Assembly: GCA_035296965.1 (NCBI GenBank)
Contig: DATGZX010000407.1
Span: forward strand, 1-16,962
Direction: 5' to 3'
Length of the DNA: 16,962 bases
DNA from: DATGZX01 sp035296965
GTDB taxonomy: Bacteria; Planctomycetota; Planctomycetia; Gemmatales; Gemmataceae
Shown: piece after piece, positions 9,601-16,131 of the stretch
Position numbering within the stretch: the stretch's first letter is position 1
Layout of the letters: every line of letters begins with the position of its first letter
Notes under the pieces: model-generated
Told to the model about the DNA's origin: nothing
Databases searched by the model: none
Seen by the model: only the letters and a program-made list of their open reading frames with translations
Made by a program: the position numbers and the translations under genes

Positions 9601-10211
9601 CCTATCGCGCCGTCTGGGACGGCGAATTTAACGAGATGGAAAAAGCCCAGAAACGGTTATTGTTCATCATCCCGGTATCTCTCGGCCTGATTTTCGTTCT
9701 GCTCTACCTGGCCTTCCATTCGCTGCTCGACGCAGTTGTCGTTTTCAGCAACGTGCTTGCCCTGTCGATGGGCGGGATCTGGGCCCTCTTGATCACGGGA
9801 ACCAGCTTTAGCATCTCGGCAGCGGTCGGTTTCGTGTCGCTGTTCGGCGTGGCGATCATGGATGGACTGTTGATGATTTCATCCTTCAACGCCTTCCGAG
9901 CGCAGGGAATTCCGCTCGAAGAGGCGATTCTCCGCGGGGCAGGAAACCGGGTCCGTCCGGTGATGATGACGGCGCTGACCGCCATTCTGGGGCTTCTGCC
10001 GGCGGCTCTGGCCCTTCGGCCTGCATGGGATTCATCCGGCGCGCTGCGGTGGGTTGAGCCAATCGGCACGCAAACGCAACGGCCCCTGGCCATTGTGGTC
10101 GTGGGAGGCATGATCACTACGCTATTTCTGACGCGCTACCTGATGCCCGTGCTTTATAGCTTCTACGGCAATCGCCAACCGCCGGCTGGCGCCGGTGGGA
10201 TGGCACATTGA
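6663..10211 (+). CDS. RND efflux pump inner-membrane subunit, HME type (CzcA/CusA-like)
   Basis: This is a proton-driven trimeric transporter for cations or other periplasmic and cytoplasmic substrates. The ATG at 6663 is preferred (AGAGG about eight bases upstream) over an in-frame TTG at 6633. The protein has 1182 residues. TM1 follows the start (WALDNPLIVLLLVAGW). The TM4 motif DFGIIVDSSVIMVE places acidic residues D468, D474 and E481 at the same spacing as the proton-relay triad of CzcA, which supports a heavy-metal-efflux subfamily. A second membrane block near residues 995-1170 matches the usual two-fold RND repeat. It is about 120-140 residues longer than CzcA or CusA. The extra length includes a charged insert near residues 325-350 and a Pro/Gly/Thr-rich insert near 880-920. 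The exact substrate is not readable. Confidence 0.95.
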   Translation: MVHALIRWALDNPLIVLLLVAGWTVAGIYAFINVNVEAYPDPAPAIVEVVAQYPGASAEEVERQVSVPLEVAFAGMPGLTMTRSKSLFGLSHIRNQFEYGRDFWQCRQEVINRLSSLSQPLPAGVIPQISPQNPIGEIYRYTLKSPKDRYGNDIYTGNDLKALQDWVLEREFRRVPHVMDVTSTGGTVKRYEIHPDPDRLKRYGVTLNQLQTALSNSNQNVGADLMTQGHIVLNVRSVGLYGGGLDPVEQVLGLKDPYEAAAKLREEENRRIHEIRKIVIASVNNRPVRIEHIVEGGPLSPGDALGMQGVVVGHQTRLGKVSLSKPTDESDGKRGGKEESTSRTWRDEDDKVQCIVLLRSGDQTIPAVNAVKAKVAELNDPEFGRMLPGVQIEPYYDRDELVHVTTETVQENLLLGMVLVTAVLLMFLSNIRSALIVAINIPFALLFAFAMLFFRGKSANLLSIGAVDFGIIVDSSVIMVENIYRHLSAGEYAELPLKERILRACHEVERPLFFSTAIMVCAFIPLFTMRGPEGQLFGPMADTYAFALGGALAMAVVLAPVLCLLLFRNFKPIHDNLLVRFLNSRYLIQLKLCLRHRWLTLLFMGSLIVLTGCLVPRLGQEFMPQLEEGNLWITATFPLNSSMERVAQDIEKARAIIASYGEVEVLVPAIGRPDDGTDPTGYYRVEIFAPLKPMKEWPREVDVEGWRRYAYGETRQRTKEELTVAMNQELRDSLPGVDWNFSQYIRDNVTEAIAGVKGDNAVKIFGPDLNRLEQLAAEVKNRLEQVPGIQEVGIFNIMGQSNLEFRVDLDKCAKWGVSAADVNNLIQCAVGGKAQTSMIEGEKQFDVTLRWPKAYRSSETSILDMQVDISNNQVVPVAGPGFTPSPTGSGVAPPSTVGSLVNTANPITNTPRLKLRELVSPVGANGAPDPKGSFERAGASTIYREQGKRLIAVKFNVRGRDLGSAVADAKEKTHDLFKTPYRAVWDGEFNEMEKAQKRLLFIIPVSLGLIFVLLYLAFHSLLDAVVVFSNVLALSMGGIWALLITGTSFSISAAVGFVSLFGVAIMDGLLMISSFNAFRAQGIPLEEAILRGAGNRVRPVMMTALTAILGLLPAALALRPAWDSSGALRWVEPIGTQTQRPLAIVVVGGMITTLFLTRYLMPVLYSFYGNRQPPAGAGGMAH

Positions 10212-10396
10212 ACGCCCGCCGCCTGATGGCGTCGAATCGACCCAAGGCGCTGCGCGAGCGAACTGAGGCAACCGGCCTGGCCGGCCGTGGGTGTGCCCGG
10301 GTGTGCTGTCCCAAGTCTTGAAACGCCGCCCCACCCGCCTATCGAGCCCGGCCATCGAGATACGAACTTGGAATAAGAGGAACTCTTCCTGTCACA
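10212..10396. other. Convergent intergenic region
   Basis: This gap separates the stops of the rightward pump gene and the leftward beta-barrel gene. It contains a GC-rich inverted repeat, CCGGCC-T-GGCCGG at 10272-10284, but no T-tract, so a bidirectional terminator is only a weak possibility. No ORF or RNA gene is visible. Confidence 0.3.
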
Positions 10397-11566
10397 TCAG
10401 AAGTTAAATTCCGCCCGCAGGAACAGTCCCTGGTCATAAAGTGGGCCGAACGACAGGTCGTTGTCGCCGCGCCCGAACTGCCACCACTCCTCGAATTGAT
10501 AGCCAATCAAGAAGCGAGCATGGTTCCACCAGGGTATGTCATAACTCAAGCCGACCTGCGTTGCCAGCATGGGGGTGCCCACTCCATTGGTAACCCTCTG
10601 CTGGGTGAACCCCGGCGGTTGCACGAACGTCTCGCCAAACGTCTGATGCACGCGCCCGTACATGCCGGCCCCGTCCAATCGGCAGAAAAAGGCAAGGCCG
10701 GGGACCCAAAGCTTGCGCCCTGCCTCGAACACTCCGTGAGCCCCGAAATAACGATTGCCAACCGCCTCGGTTTGCGTGAGGCGAGTGAACGGCCCTGTTC
10801 CAAAGGGTGAACCCGTGAGGGTCACAGGGTTCAGGAAGGTGACTTGCGAATCTACAAAAGCTGTTGCATAGCGCATGCCAACTGCGGTTCGCATCTCCCA
10901 ATTGGGCCCGAGGGAAAACTGTCGCGTCCCGAAGTCCAGATCGATGATGTTGACATCCAGGCGTCCCGTCTGCGACGCAGGTCCTAGGTTGTCATTGGCA
11001 TACGGGGGAGCGACCAAAACGGTGTCGGCGCCTCTGCTGTCCATGAAACGGTAACTGAGCCGCAACTCGCCGAAGCCGTCGGGGAATCGATAGCCGAGTT
11101 CGAATCTTGGGCTCACGGTCGCATCCAGGGGGTTGCCGGGAAACCTTACGATGTCTCCTGTGATCGGGAGGCCGCCTGTTGGCGGTGCTCCTACGCTGAA
11201 GTTGGGAGCAAATCCCCCTCTCAGTTGGTTGGTGAAGTGGGGCCAGAGAACGCTCGATTCCACATTGAAGAAAACTCCGGGTGGCGCCGAGTCGGGCCGG
11301 TCGAGCAGAGGACTGCGAATCCAGTGTTCCCCGTCGACGGTGTAATCGGGAGGCGGCGGCAGGACAAATGCCTGCGGGCGCTCCTGGTCCGGCGTCGATG
11401 TCGGCAATTGACTTGCGGCGAGAGGAGCTGCTGGCGTCGCTTGGCCGGTCGTATTAGGGCCGGACGACATTGGCCCGTCGCCCCCTCGGCAAGTAAGGGA
11501 GGCGCTTACCGGCACGAGGCACACGGAAACCGCGAGGATGAGCCGAATACAGACCTTACGCAGCAT
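10397..11566 (-). CDS. Planctomycete outer-membrane beta-barrel protein
   Basis: This is a secreted outer-membrane protein of 389 residues, of uncertain function. The start is set at ATG 11566, which has GGAGAG upstream and begins a clear signal peptide (MLRKVCIRLILAVSVCLVPVSA, here split at residue 12). The open frame extends 34 codons further upstream, but without coding character. After a Pro-rich stretch at about residues 30-75, the protein alternates short polar and aromatic strands (for example FELGYRFPDGFGELRLSYRF). It ends in a terminal Phe (LRAEFNF), the usual C-terminal sorting signature of beta-barrels. It resembles the Lpg1974/BBP7-type barrels annotated in planctomycetes. The gene is 102 bases downstream of the TolC-family gene, in the same direction, so co-transcription is likely. 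Confidence 0.8.
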   Translation of the reverse strand: MLRKVCIRLILAVSVCLVPVSASLTCRGGDGPMSSGPNTTGQATPAAPLAASQLPTSTPDQERPQAFVLPPPPDYTVDGEHWIRSPLLDRPDSAPPGVFFNVESSVLWPHFTNQLRGGFAPNFSVGAPPTGGLPITGDIVRFPGNPLDATVSPRFELGYRFPDGFGELRLSYRFMDSRGADTVLVAPPYANDNLGPASQTGRLDVNIIDLDFGTRQFSLGPNWEMRTAVGMRYATAFVDSQVTFLNPVTLTGSPFGTGPFTRLTQTEAVGNRYFGAHGVFEAGRKLWVPGLAFFCRLDGAGMYGRVHQTFGETFVQPPGFTQQRVTNGVGTPMLATQVGLSYDIPWWNHARFLIGYQFEEWWQFGRGDNDLSFGPLYDQGLFLRAEFNF

Positions 11567-11668
11567 GGCAGACTCTCCAAAGCGGTTGATGGGGTGCAGT
11601 CGCTTGTATCCAATGCCGAGATTGGGCTGCGACACATTCGACGTACTATGTTCTCCACCACTCCCCAC

Positions 11669-13378
11669 TCACTGCACTCCAACGGGCAAACTGCGCGGCA
11701 TGCCTCGAGGCGGTCCCAACTGCCGCAGATCGGGCACCGGAGCCATTTCCTGTTTCGGGCCGACTTGAAAGAGGTCGTCGGTTTGCAACAGATTGGCAAC
11801 GTCGTTGACCGCCGTCCATTGCAATCCGAGCGCCGTAACGTAAGCGGCGACATAGCCGGCCAGCGTCTGCTGGGCGGTGACGACGTCGCCAAAAGCCACG
11901 GCCGTGGGGTCTTGATGGTACCTCGAATAAAGCAGGCTGTAGGCGCGAACCTGATCGCGGCACTGTTGCAAGGCCAGTTCAACGTTGTAGCGGGCTGTTT
12001 CATATCGGTTGTATGCGTCCGCGAGTGAACTTGTCAGGCTGTTGCGCGCCAGATCGGGCCCGGCCGCGGCCTGCGCCAACTGGCCCTCCGCCTGTTTAAT
12101 ATTCCCCTGGTTATGGTCGAAGATGGGGACGGGGAAGCCGAACTGCAAGCTGTGAACTAACAGGTTGGGGGGGGCTGTATAGTCTTTCTGCACCAACACA
12201 TTGAGGGTGACGTCGGGCACGGGGGTCACCTTGGCGAACTCCAGGTTGAACCGCGCCTTATGGATCGAGTTGATGGCCGTTAGGACGTCGGTATGGTCCG
12301 CGAGCACCCGGGCCAAAACCTCGTTGTACTTGAAGACGGGAACGGGCATATCGACGCAGCCCGCGACCTCCGTGGGCGGCATGTCGCGCAAGCCAAGAGT
12401 CGCTGCCAGTTGCCTCCAGGATGCTAGGTACTGGTTCTGAGCTTGAACGAGGTTGAACCGTGCCTGGATAGCGAGCGGCCTAAGCTGCATCGGCTCGTAG
12501 GGAGCCGAAATTTGGCCCTCAACCTTGTCGACCTGGACGCGATAGATTTCGTTTGTGAACCGATACAGGGCCTCGTTTGTCTTGACTCCCTGCAACGCCA
12601 CCAGCAGGGCGAAGTAGTTCGTGCGCACCTGGTAAGCCAGGTCGGAGTAGGCTCGCTTGAGTGCAAGCTGCGCGTTGAGCAAATCCATCATGGCCGCTGC
12701 CTGCTGGAGCTTGAGCTTGTTCGCGGTTTTGACAACCTGGTTGAAGCCGAACCCTTCATAACCACCCGGGCCTGTCCCCACGGTATCTTGCTCAAAAAAG
12801 AACTGAGGGTTGGGATAAGCACCGGCCTGTTTCACAGCCCCCTTGGCGGCCTCCACGGCCGCCTCGGCACTCTTGATAGCCGGACTGTAGACAGCCGCGA
12901 GGCGCTGAAAGTCCGCCAGAGTCATTGGCCTTCCTTCCGGTCCCGGAGCCGGCGGCCGCATTTTCGGTGCCGCCGGCAGCGGGGGGAACAGTGCCTGGAT
13001 GTACTTTTTCTTTAGCACCGGGTCTTGCGGAAACTTCGTGATGGGAGGCGCATCTGCCCCTGGCAATCCCGGCGGGACGACCAGCCGCTGTGGCGGCTTT
13101 ACGGTCGCTTGAAGATAAGCGACTTGTTGCACGGGGTTGCTTTGCGCTGGAACTGCCCTATTGTCTTTCTGCGGAGGAGGCGACGACTCGGTCTCTGCAG
13201 GCCGGACGTTGGCTTTTGGCTCCGCGGCGGGGGCCAGATCGAGAGCTGGACGAATCTCAACGTGATCAATTTGAGAGGATAGCTCGCCGACTTCCCGATC
13301 GATCCGTGCATTTACAGACCAACAACCGCTAAGGGCTACGAGGCAAATCGCACAGAATGGCCAGCGGATCGGCACCAT
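11669..13378 (-). CDS. TolC/CzcC-family outer-membrane efflux channel, lipoprotein
   Basis: This is the probable outer-membrane channel for the neighbouring RND pump. The start is set at ATG 13378, with GGGAGG about eight bases upstream, rather than at the open-frame beginning at 13507. The protein has 569 residues. A lipoprotein signal ends with lipobox LSGC at C19. A Pro-rich extension of about 130 residues follows before the first OEP repeat begins near residue 152 (MTLADFQRLA). Two OEP repeats with long Ala/Gln/Leu helices are present, including LQFGFPVPIFDHNQGNIKQA, typical of CzcC-like proteins. The gene is on the opposite strand to the adaptor and pump genes, with the beta-barrel gene between. 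Joint function is inferred from proximity and family. Confidence 0.93.
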   Translation of the reverse strand: MVPIRWPFCAICLVALSGCWSVNARIDREVGELSSQIDHVEIRPALDLAPAAEPKANVRPAETESSPPPQKDNRAVPAQSNPVQQVAYLQATVKPPQRLVVPPGLPGADAPPITKFPQDPVLKKKYIQALFPPLPAAPKMRPPAPGPEGRPMTLADFQRLAAVYSPAIKSAEAAVEAAKGAVKQAGAYPNPQFFFEQDTVGTGPGGYEGFGFNQVVKTANKLKLQQAAAMMDLLNAQLALKRAYSDLAYQVRTNYFALLVALQGVKTNEALYRFTNEIYRVQVDKVEGQISAPYEPMQLRPLAIQARFNLVQAQNQYLASWRQLAATLGLRDMPPTEVAGCVDMPVPVFKYNEVLARVLADHTDVLTAINSIHKARFNLEFAKVTPVPDVTLNVLVQKDYTAPPNLLVHSLQFGFPVPIFDHNQGNIKQAEGQLAQAAAGPDLARNSLTSSLADAYNRYETARYNVELALQQCRDQVRAYSLLYSRYHQDPTAVAFGDVVTAQQTLAGYVAAYVTALGLQWTAVNDVANLLQTDDLFQVGPKQEMAPVPDLRQLGPPRGMPRSLPVGVQ

Positions 13379-13998
13379 TGCTTTGCCTCCCACTCCCAGA
13401 TGGCTGGGTCTGATTCGTCCGGGCATTGCTCCGGAGAAAAGGCTTCTTGTGCAAGCTCTCCTGGATCCCCAGCTTTGCGCAGCATGAACGCAGACTGTCG
13501 GAAACATTGGAATTAGTATCGGCTGTAGGGCTTCTAACGATAAGGAAATGATGCAAAACGCTGTTGGAATGAGTTTCCGCTAAAGATGGCGCGGAAGCGA
13601 CTAGTGCGGACTCAAGTCTTGATTTTGGGGTAAGGGCATGGATTCAGAATTCTTGGAAATATGCACATCAGTACACCTGACATATGGCAGGTGGAACTGC
13701 CATTGGGCCAAGGTCCGAGTTGCGATGTAATCCCTTGTAGAATAGGCACTTGCAGAACTTTCTTTTATCAGACAAGTAGTCTGCCTACCCCCGTTTTACC
13801 TGACAAAACCTGCCATTCTTCGTTTCCGCCATTTGCTTTGCGTTTCTCTCTGGCCTCGTGCTCGGGCCCCAAAAGTTAGCCTTGAAAATGCACTAGCGGG
13901 GGTCATCAGTAGGTTGTTAACGGGCGCTTGCCTGATGCACCTGGACCTCTTTGACGCGCTGCTCAAGCCAATGCATGCTTGAAAAGAAGTTCGGCGGC
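13379..13998. other. Intergenic region upstream of the channel gene
   Basis: About 600 bases lie between the leftward channel gene and a rightward pseudogene. The only clear structure is an inverted repeat TGGCAG-N6-CTGCCA at 13685-13702, about 310 bases upstream of the channel start, which could be an operator. A leftward open frame covering 13796-14167 overlaps the pseudogene; its C-terminal part (RKRRMAGFVR) has no family I recognise. I see no RNA gene and no convincing promoter. Confidence 0.3.
13685..13702. promoter_or_regulatory. Inverted repeat, possible operator
   Basis: TGGCAG and CTGCCA are perfect inverted halves with six bases between them. The element lies in the non-coding region upstream of the outer-membrane channel gene. 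It superficially resembles a sigma-54 promoter, but the GG-to-GC distance is one base too long on both strands. Function is unassigned. Confidence 0.25.
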
Positions 13999-14580
13999 AG
14001 GGGGGAACGCGATTTGGTGGGAGCGAAGGCATATCTCTTGCGGCTCCTGGGCACGCACGAAGGGCCGCACTTCGCCGGCGTTGCGAAAAGTGCACGTGGT
14101 TACTTGGCCAGGCATAACCTGGCTGCGGTCTAGCGCGAGTAGGGCCGCAACTCGGAGGCCGAGGCACAGTGGCAAGCCGCGCTGCGGGAACAGCCGAAGT
14201 TCACGCCGGCCAGGCTTGGACTAGGGGAACTACTCTTGGGTAACGACAGTTCCCGGAACCGGAACAGCAGATCCAGGCCCTCGAAGCTGGCGGCAACGGC
14301 CTCCAAACGCGAGCATCCGTTGGCGACATCGCGCTACGGGCACGATCCCACCTGGTTCGCCAGGAGTATGCCATCGCTCGCCGACTCTTGGAGCAGTCCG
14401 TCGTCCGCACACCTCACGAGTCATTCCTTTGGAAAGTACTCAGCCATACGCTCTTGCAAGCTGGCGAGGATTGGCAAAACGCCCAGCGTGCGCTGCGGAC
14501 CGTGTTGGAATTGCAGCCGGGCAGCACGGCAGCGCAAGGAAACCTAGAGTTGTTGCTAAAAGACGAACGCCGCCATGCCA
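13999..14580 (+). pseudogene. Decayed TPR-repeat protein gene
   Basis: The translated remains match the planctomycete TPR proteins often fused to glycosyltransferases. They read GYLARHNLAAV, two in-frame stops (14131-14133 and 14140-14142), then SEAEAQWQAALREQPKF and ARLGLGELLL. A frameshift near 14241-14247 follows, and the next frame continues with EYAIARRLLEQSVVRTP, LSHTLLQAGEDWQ and AQRALRTVLELQPGS. The repeating 34-residue helix pairs are recognisable across the lesions. Boundaries are approximate; the second frame stays open to 14756 without TPR character. No start or N-terminal domain is visible upstream, so the 5' part is also lost. Confidence 0.7.
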
Positions 14581-14709
14581 TGCAGGCTAAGCGACAATAC
14601 TCGCCAACAAAAGAAGATTGGCAAGGCAAGCGCAGCGGACGCCCTTGCCTGGATGCCTCAGATGAACAGGGAGCCAGTTTGCGGAAAGTGAGTGCGTTTT
14701 GTCCCGGCT

Positions 14710-14790
14710 TCAGAATAGTTGGATGGACCGAAGCACCATCTTGCCGTCAGGACTGAAGGCCACGGAGTTGACCGCGTGAGGGCGCGCCGG
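14710..14790 (-). pseudogene. WD40-repeat remnant
   Basis: The reverse strand reads AVNSVAFSPDGKMVL and reaches a stop about six codons later. VNSVAFSPDGK (14740-14772) is the strand-turn signature of WD40 blades, which are abundant in planctomycetes. No second blade is readable next to it. This is probably the last scrap of a longer gene. Confidence 0.45.
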
Positions 14791-14869
14791 AAAGCGACCG
14801 CCCGCGCGGAGACCAAGGCCTCCCTGCGAGCCGCCGCGGACGATAGGCGCAAGCGGGCTCGGCCCGCGG

Positions 14870-14887
14870 GGGTTGTGGGCACAACCC
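14870..14887. repeat. 18-bp perfect palindrome
   Basis: GGGTTGTG-GG-CACAACCC forms a perfect inverted repeat. It may be a member of an interspersed palindromic family, but only one copy is seen in this window. Confidence 0.4.
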
Positions 14888-14960
14888 TACGAAAGGTAGT
14901 GCCATCGCCATTGATGGCAGGATGGGGGATCAGGGGCCGGCATATGCCAAAGCCCTACCA

Positions 14961-14996
14961 GGGATCTCACGAACGATTTCAAATTTGTAAGATCCC
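14961..14996 (-). terminator. Hairpin downstream of the pilin gene
   Basis: GGGATCTTAC and GTGAGATCCC pair over ten positions (one G-U wobble) around a 16-base A/T-rich loop, starting 15 bases after the pilin stop. There is no U-tract, so this may be an RNA-end stabilising stem rather than an intrinsic terminator. Confidence 0.35.
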
Positions 14997-15010
14997 ATGG
15001 GCCGGGAGCC

Positions 15011-15202
15011 CTAAGAGCTGGCGCTCGTGGCGTTCAGCGAATTGCCGACCGAGGTGAATGTTTTGTTGGCGTTGGTGCCCAAGGTCGTGATGGCACCAAT
15101 GCATACGACGATTATGAGAGCCAACATAACGGCGTATTCGACGGCTGTGGGTCCGTCTTCCTCGTGGAGGAAGCGCGCGAGCACGATGCAGAAATGGCGC
15201 AT
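15011..15202 (-). CDS. Flp/Fap-family type IVb pilin
   Basis: This is a small prepilin of 63 residues for a Tad-type adhesive pilus. The ATG at 15202 is chosen because AAGGAA lies seven bases upstream; the open frame extends further, but that part is the riboswitch. The leader MRHFCIVLARFLHEEDG ends at the prepilin peptidase site, Gly before PTAVEY. The Glu at +5 and Tyr at +6 of the mature protein are conserved. A hydrophobic helix (AVMLALIIVVCIGAITTLG) follows, then a short polar tail. No tad/cpa assembly genes are in the window, so the pilin is an orphan locally. Upstream lie a c-di-GMP riboswitch and a good promoter, which implies control by second messenger. Confidence 0.93.
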   Translation of the reverse strand: MRHFCIVLARFLHEEDGPTAVEYAVMLALIIVVCIGAITTLGTNANKTFTSVGNSLNATSASS

Positions 15203-15208
15203 TGTCTT

Positions 15209-15311
15209 GTTCCTTTCGGTAGTCTGGCGATCCACCCACAAGAAATCGTTGTGGGAGCGGACCCATGACTTTGCGTCCCCGCCTTACAGCGGGTTTGCCT
15301 GTTCGAGGAAA
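15209..15311 (-). promoter_or_regulatory. Cyclic di-GMP-I (GEMM) riboswitch overlapping the pilin RBS
   Basis: The leader of the pilin gene matches the c-di-GMP-I aptamer. GGCAAACC is at 15292-15299 and GGGACGCAAAGTC at 15267-15279. Between them the stem CCCGCU/GGCGGG is capped by a GUAA (GNRA) tetraloop. The second arm pairs GTC/GAC and TGG/CCA and carries an extended CCCACAA/TTGTGGG hairpin (15234-15256), ending ACTACCGA, the usual 3' consensus. The closing P1 helix pairs TTCCT (15306-15310 region) with AGGAA (15210-15214), and that AGGAA is the Shine-Dalgarno of the pilin. Ligand-stabilised P1 would therefore hide the ribosome site. Class assignment is strong; the direction of control is inferred. 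Confidence 0.88.
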
Positions 15312-15375
15312 AGTTGCCTCATGGACACGCCTGGCACTACTATCGAGATGTGCGGCGGCATCCACCACCAGGAGA

Positions 15376-15404
15376 ACTTTAAATCAACGTTGCGGATTTG
15401 TCAA
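15376..15404 (-). promoter_or_regulatory. Sigma-70-type promoter of the riboswitch-pilin transcript
   Basis: On the reverse strand there is a perfect TTGACA (15399-15404), a 17-base spacer and TAAAGT (15376-15381; 4 of 6 matches to TATAAT). Transcription would start near 15369, giving a leader of about 165 bases that contains the whole c-di-GMP aptamer. Confidence 0.6.
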
Positions 15405-15651
15405 ATTGCGGGCCTCGGTATCCGCGCTGTCACTGCCGTCGGGCGCCTTGGACGGCAGCGAACTTCGGAAGGCACTCCTGCCGCTGCCATGCATGCTGCC
15501 GTTCCGCACGCCCGACACGAGTCGCGACACGCCCTGACAGAGTTCTTGGAAACCCAAATCCCGAACGCAATCTTGGCCCAGACGCCGCTGCGAACAATCT
15601 GTCGCGTTCAGTCCAGTACTGTGTTCTGAGGAGCATAGGCATAGGGGGTTC

Positions 15652-15855
15652 TCCCTCGTCTATGGCTTCCACGATCTCGGCCGAGCGTTCGCCACGATGA
15701 ACGCGGGCAAGCTCACGCCGGACGCGCTGCAGACGCTCATGAGGCACAAGAGCTACCAGACCACGCAGGTGTACATCAACATGGCTAGGCAGATGGATGC
15801 GGCGGTCGCGGGGTTGCACGTGCCGGAGGTGCTCCGTGGTGCCGCGGCGCGATGA
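15652..15855 (+). pseudogene. Tyrosine recombinase/integrase, C-terminal remnant
   Basis: The frame ending at TGA 15855 reads GFHDLGRAFATMNAGKL, LMRHKSYQTTQVYINMARQ and AAVAGLHVPEVL. This is the end of a phage-type integrase catalytic domain: box II H-x-x-R, then the H and the nucleophile Tyr (VYINMA) nine residues later. The Arg of HxxR is Gly here (HDLG), and the N-terminal 200 or more residues are absent, so the enzyme cannot be active. The left boundary is approximate. It lies about 930 bases from a tRNA gene fragment, consistent with past island integration. Confidence 0.75.
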
Positions 15856-15912
15856 GCGTTTTTCTTCTCTTGGAGATTTTGAAATGGCTACCGAATCGTC
15901 CTCAGGGATCGC

Positions 15913-16131
15913 TTGCTTTCGATAGCTGAGACTTATAATCGCGAGCGTCCTGCCCACTTGGATGTTCTCGAAGAGATCAACGGGTGCGGTGAGCACCAGC
16001 TTTATACCGGAGAATGGGCTGCATGCCTGCCGACAGAACTGGATGAACTCTGGCCGGAACTCTCGCTGGAATCAAGACTGGTCGGCTTTATCGTCGCGGT
16101 TCATCATTTGGAATCGATTAGTCCGCGGTAA
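15913..16131 (+). CDS. Small hypothetical protein, possibly frameshifted at its 5' end
   Basis: This 72-residue frame (TTG start) reads like a real protein, including YNRERPAHLDVLEEINGCG and ELDELWPELSLESRLVGF. I do not recognise the family. The best start signal lies in another frame: ATG 15884 with GGAG about eight bases upstream, giving MATES and then an early stop. One base change in the 15897-15903 stretch would join MATES to LRDRLLSIAETYN, so this may be a frameshifted gene. It overlaps the 3' end of the converging MltR-like gene by 28 bases. It could also be spurious. Confidence 0.35.
   Translation: MLSIAETYNRERPAHLDVLEEINGCGEHQLYTGEWAACLPTELDELWPELSLESRLVGFIVAVHHLESISPR

Larger units (their letters stand above)
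14581..15010. other. Non-coding decayed stretch
   Basis: Between the TPR pseudogene and the pilin stop this region holds the WD40 scrap, one perfect palindrome and a hairpin just after the pilin gene. No intact gene is seen. The open frames here are short and overlap on both strands. Confidence 0.5.

Noticed and set aside
11567..11668. Upstream extension of the beta-barrel gene
   Set aside because: The 34 extra codons precede a clear signal peptide and a ribosome site at ATG 11566, so they are leader sequence.
13685..13702. Sigma-54 promoter
   Set aside because: The GG and GC elements are one base too far apart on either strand, and the sequence is better described as an inverted repeat.
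13796..14167. Leftward 123-codon open frame ending RKRRMAGFVR
   Set aside because: It overlaps the TPR pseudogene, lacks a ribosome site and matches no family I can name. A conserved tail cannot be excluded without a database search.
15027..15629. A 200-codon rightward open frame
   Set aside because: It runs antisense through the pilin gene, its riboswitch and its promoter, which explain the sequence better.
15430..15996. A 188-codon leftward open frame
   Set aside because: Most of it is antisense to the integrase remnant and it shows no family resemblance.
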